A stretch of DNA of 64,000 nucleotides from Stichopus chloronotus (Eukaryota > Echinodermata > Holothuroidea > Aspidochirotida > Stichopodidae). A model generated the notes under the pieces. The model ran no database searches. It was not told the origin of the DNA and saw nothing but the letters and a program-made list of their open reading frames with translations. Shown one piece after another: positions 63,380-64,000 of this stretch (within the stretch, counting starts at the first letter, position 1; each line of letters begins with the position of its first letter). Made by a program: the position numbers and the translations under genes. The stretch is taken from assembly GCA_021234535.1 (NCBI GenBank), contig SFZH01000008.1:24302287-24366286 (forward strand), given 5' to 3'.

Positions 63380-63760
63380 TGAAAATTGACATCTCGAACA
63401 GAGAAGTTTGGACAGAGCTGGTAATTAGTGCATAGGTGTACCTCGTTAAGAACAATGACGGCATTTGTTCTTAACGAAGTCAAAGTTCATTTGAGATCAA
63501 CATTGGTGAAATTTTGAAAACCTTTTAAACACGATATCTAAAGAAAGGAAGCTTGGACAGACCTCATATTTAGTGTGTAGGTGTAACTCATTGAATATTC
63601 TAAACATTTTGGTTTCAGTGGAAATCAACGGTCATTAGAGGTCAACTGGGATCAAAATTGACGTTGAAAACGTGTTGTCACGACACGAAAGAAAGGAAGC
63701 TTGGGCAGATGTCAAACGTGGTGTGTAAAAGTTATTCATATTTCCGTGCATGGACTTGCA
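63380..63760. repeat. AGGTCA-family repeat, tandem copies
   Basis: Three units of about 120 bases with 'gaaaggaagcttggacaga', 'gtgtaggtgtaactca' and AGTCAAAGTTCATTTGAG / AAATCAACGGTCATTAGAGG. Same family as 1260-1660. Confidence 0.7.
63443..63477. repeat. perfect 13-bp inverted repeat within the AGGTCA-family repeat
   Basis: TCGTTAAGAACAA (63443-63455) and its exact complement (63465-63477) around a 9-base loop. Confidence 0.85.
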
Positions 63761-64000
63761 ACACATTGTGCAGTACTGACCAATTTTCCCATTAGAAATA
63801 TTGAAAATCACTTTTACATTTACTTTTGTACGTTTATTTCAGAGACAGTTCACACCTTTTAAGTCGCATGTGCTGGACTTGAGAGGGTTCGTGTAGTCTT
63901 CGTTAAATGTATGCGTATCACTTACCAATGTCAACTAAGATGATAAGTAATTAAGTGAATACATATGTAAACATTGACAAGGTAAACTAATTTTAGTAAA

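Overview
This window looks like nuclear genomic DNA of an invertebrate deuterostome, most likely an echinoderm and probably a sea cucumber. The reasons are very AT-rich DNA with long introns and GT-AG splice sites, a dense load of DNA transposons and MITEs, and a receptor gene whose layout (signal peptide, two Ig domains, transmembrane helix, NACHT NTPase) matches an expanded family I remember from holothurian genomes. I see no prokaryotic operons, rRNA, tRNA or CRISPR arrays.

The only clear gene family is on the + strand. Locus A (3837-5640) is the 3' end of one member, whose 5' part lies left of the window. Locus B (28565-41888) is a whole member in eight exons. All its splice phases agree, but it carries a 1-base deletion in the second Ig domain and an in-frame stop after the NACHT core, so as written it is a pseudogene or null allele. 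Locus C (about 50985-53125) is a decayed 3' fragment. The three loci share a phase 0-2-1 cassette of 3' exons (the first exon not found in C) but have unrelated terminal exons. A repeat of about 650 bp sits just after the terminal exons of B and C, with a third copy in an intron of B.

Between loci A and B lies a 10.2 kb DNA transposon (15207-25402) with CACTGTAAAAA ends and direct repeats at its borders. It holds a decayed spliced gene and older repeats. The intron of locus B at 35.6-39.7 kb holds a hAT-type MITE with an exact 8-bp target duplication, and a 1.3 kb element with another hAT-type MITE nested inside it. A GIY-YIG-type retroelement scrap lies in the preceding intron. At the right end, 58384-62318 is a foldback-like element with arms made of 15/18-bp repeats, like sea-urchin TU elements. 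A dispersed repeat rich in AGGTCA half-sites recurs in at least seven places.

The rest is AT-rich noncoding DNA with microsatellites, a 251-bp satellite (three copies) and several perfect hairpins. Most open frames here are chance or repeat-derived.
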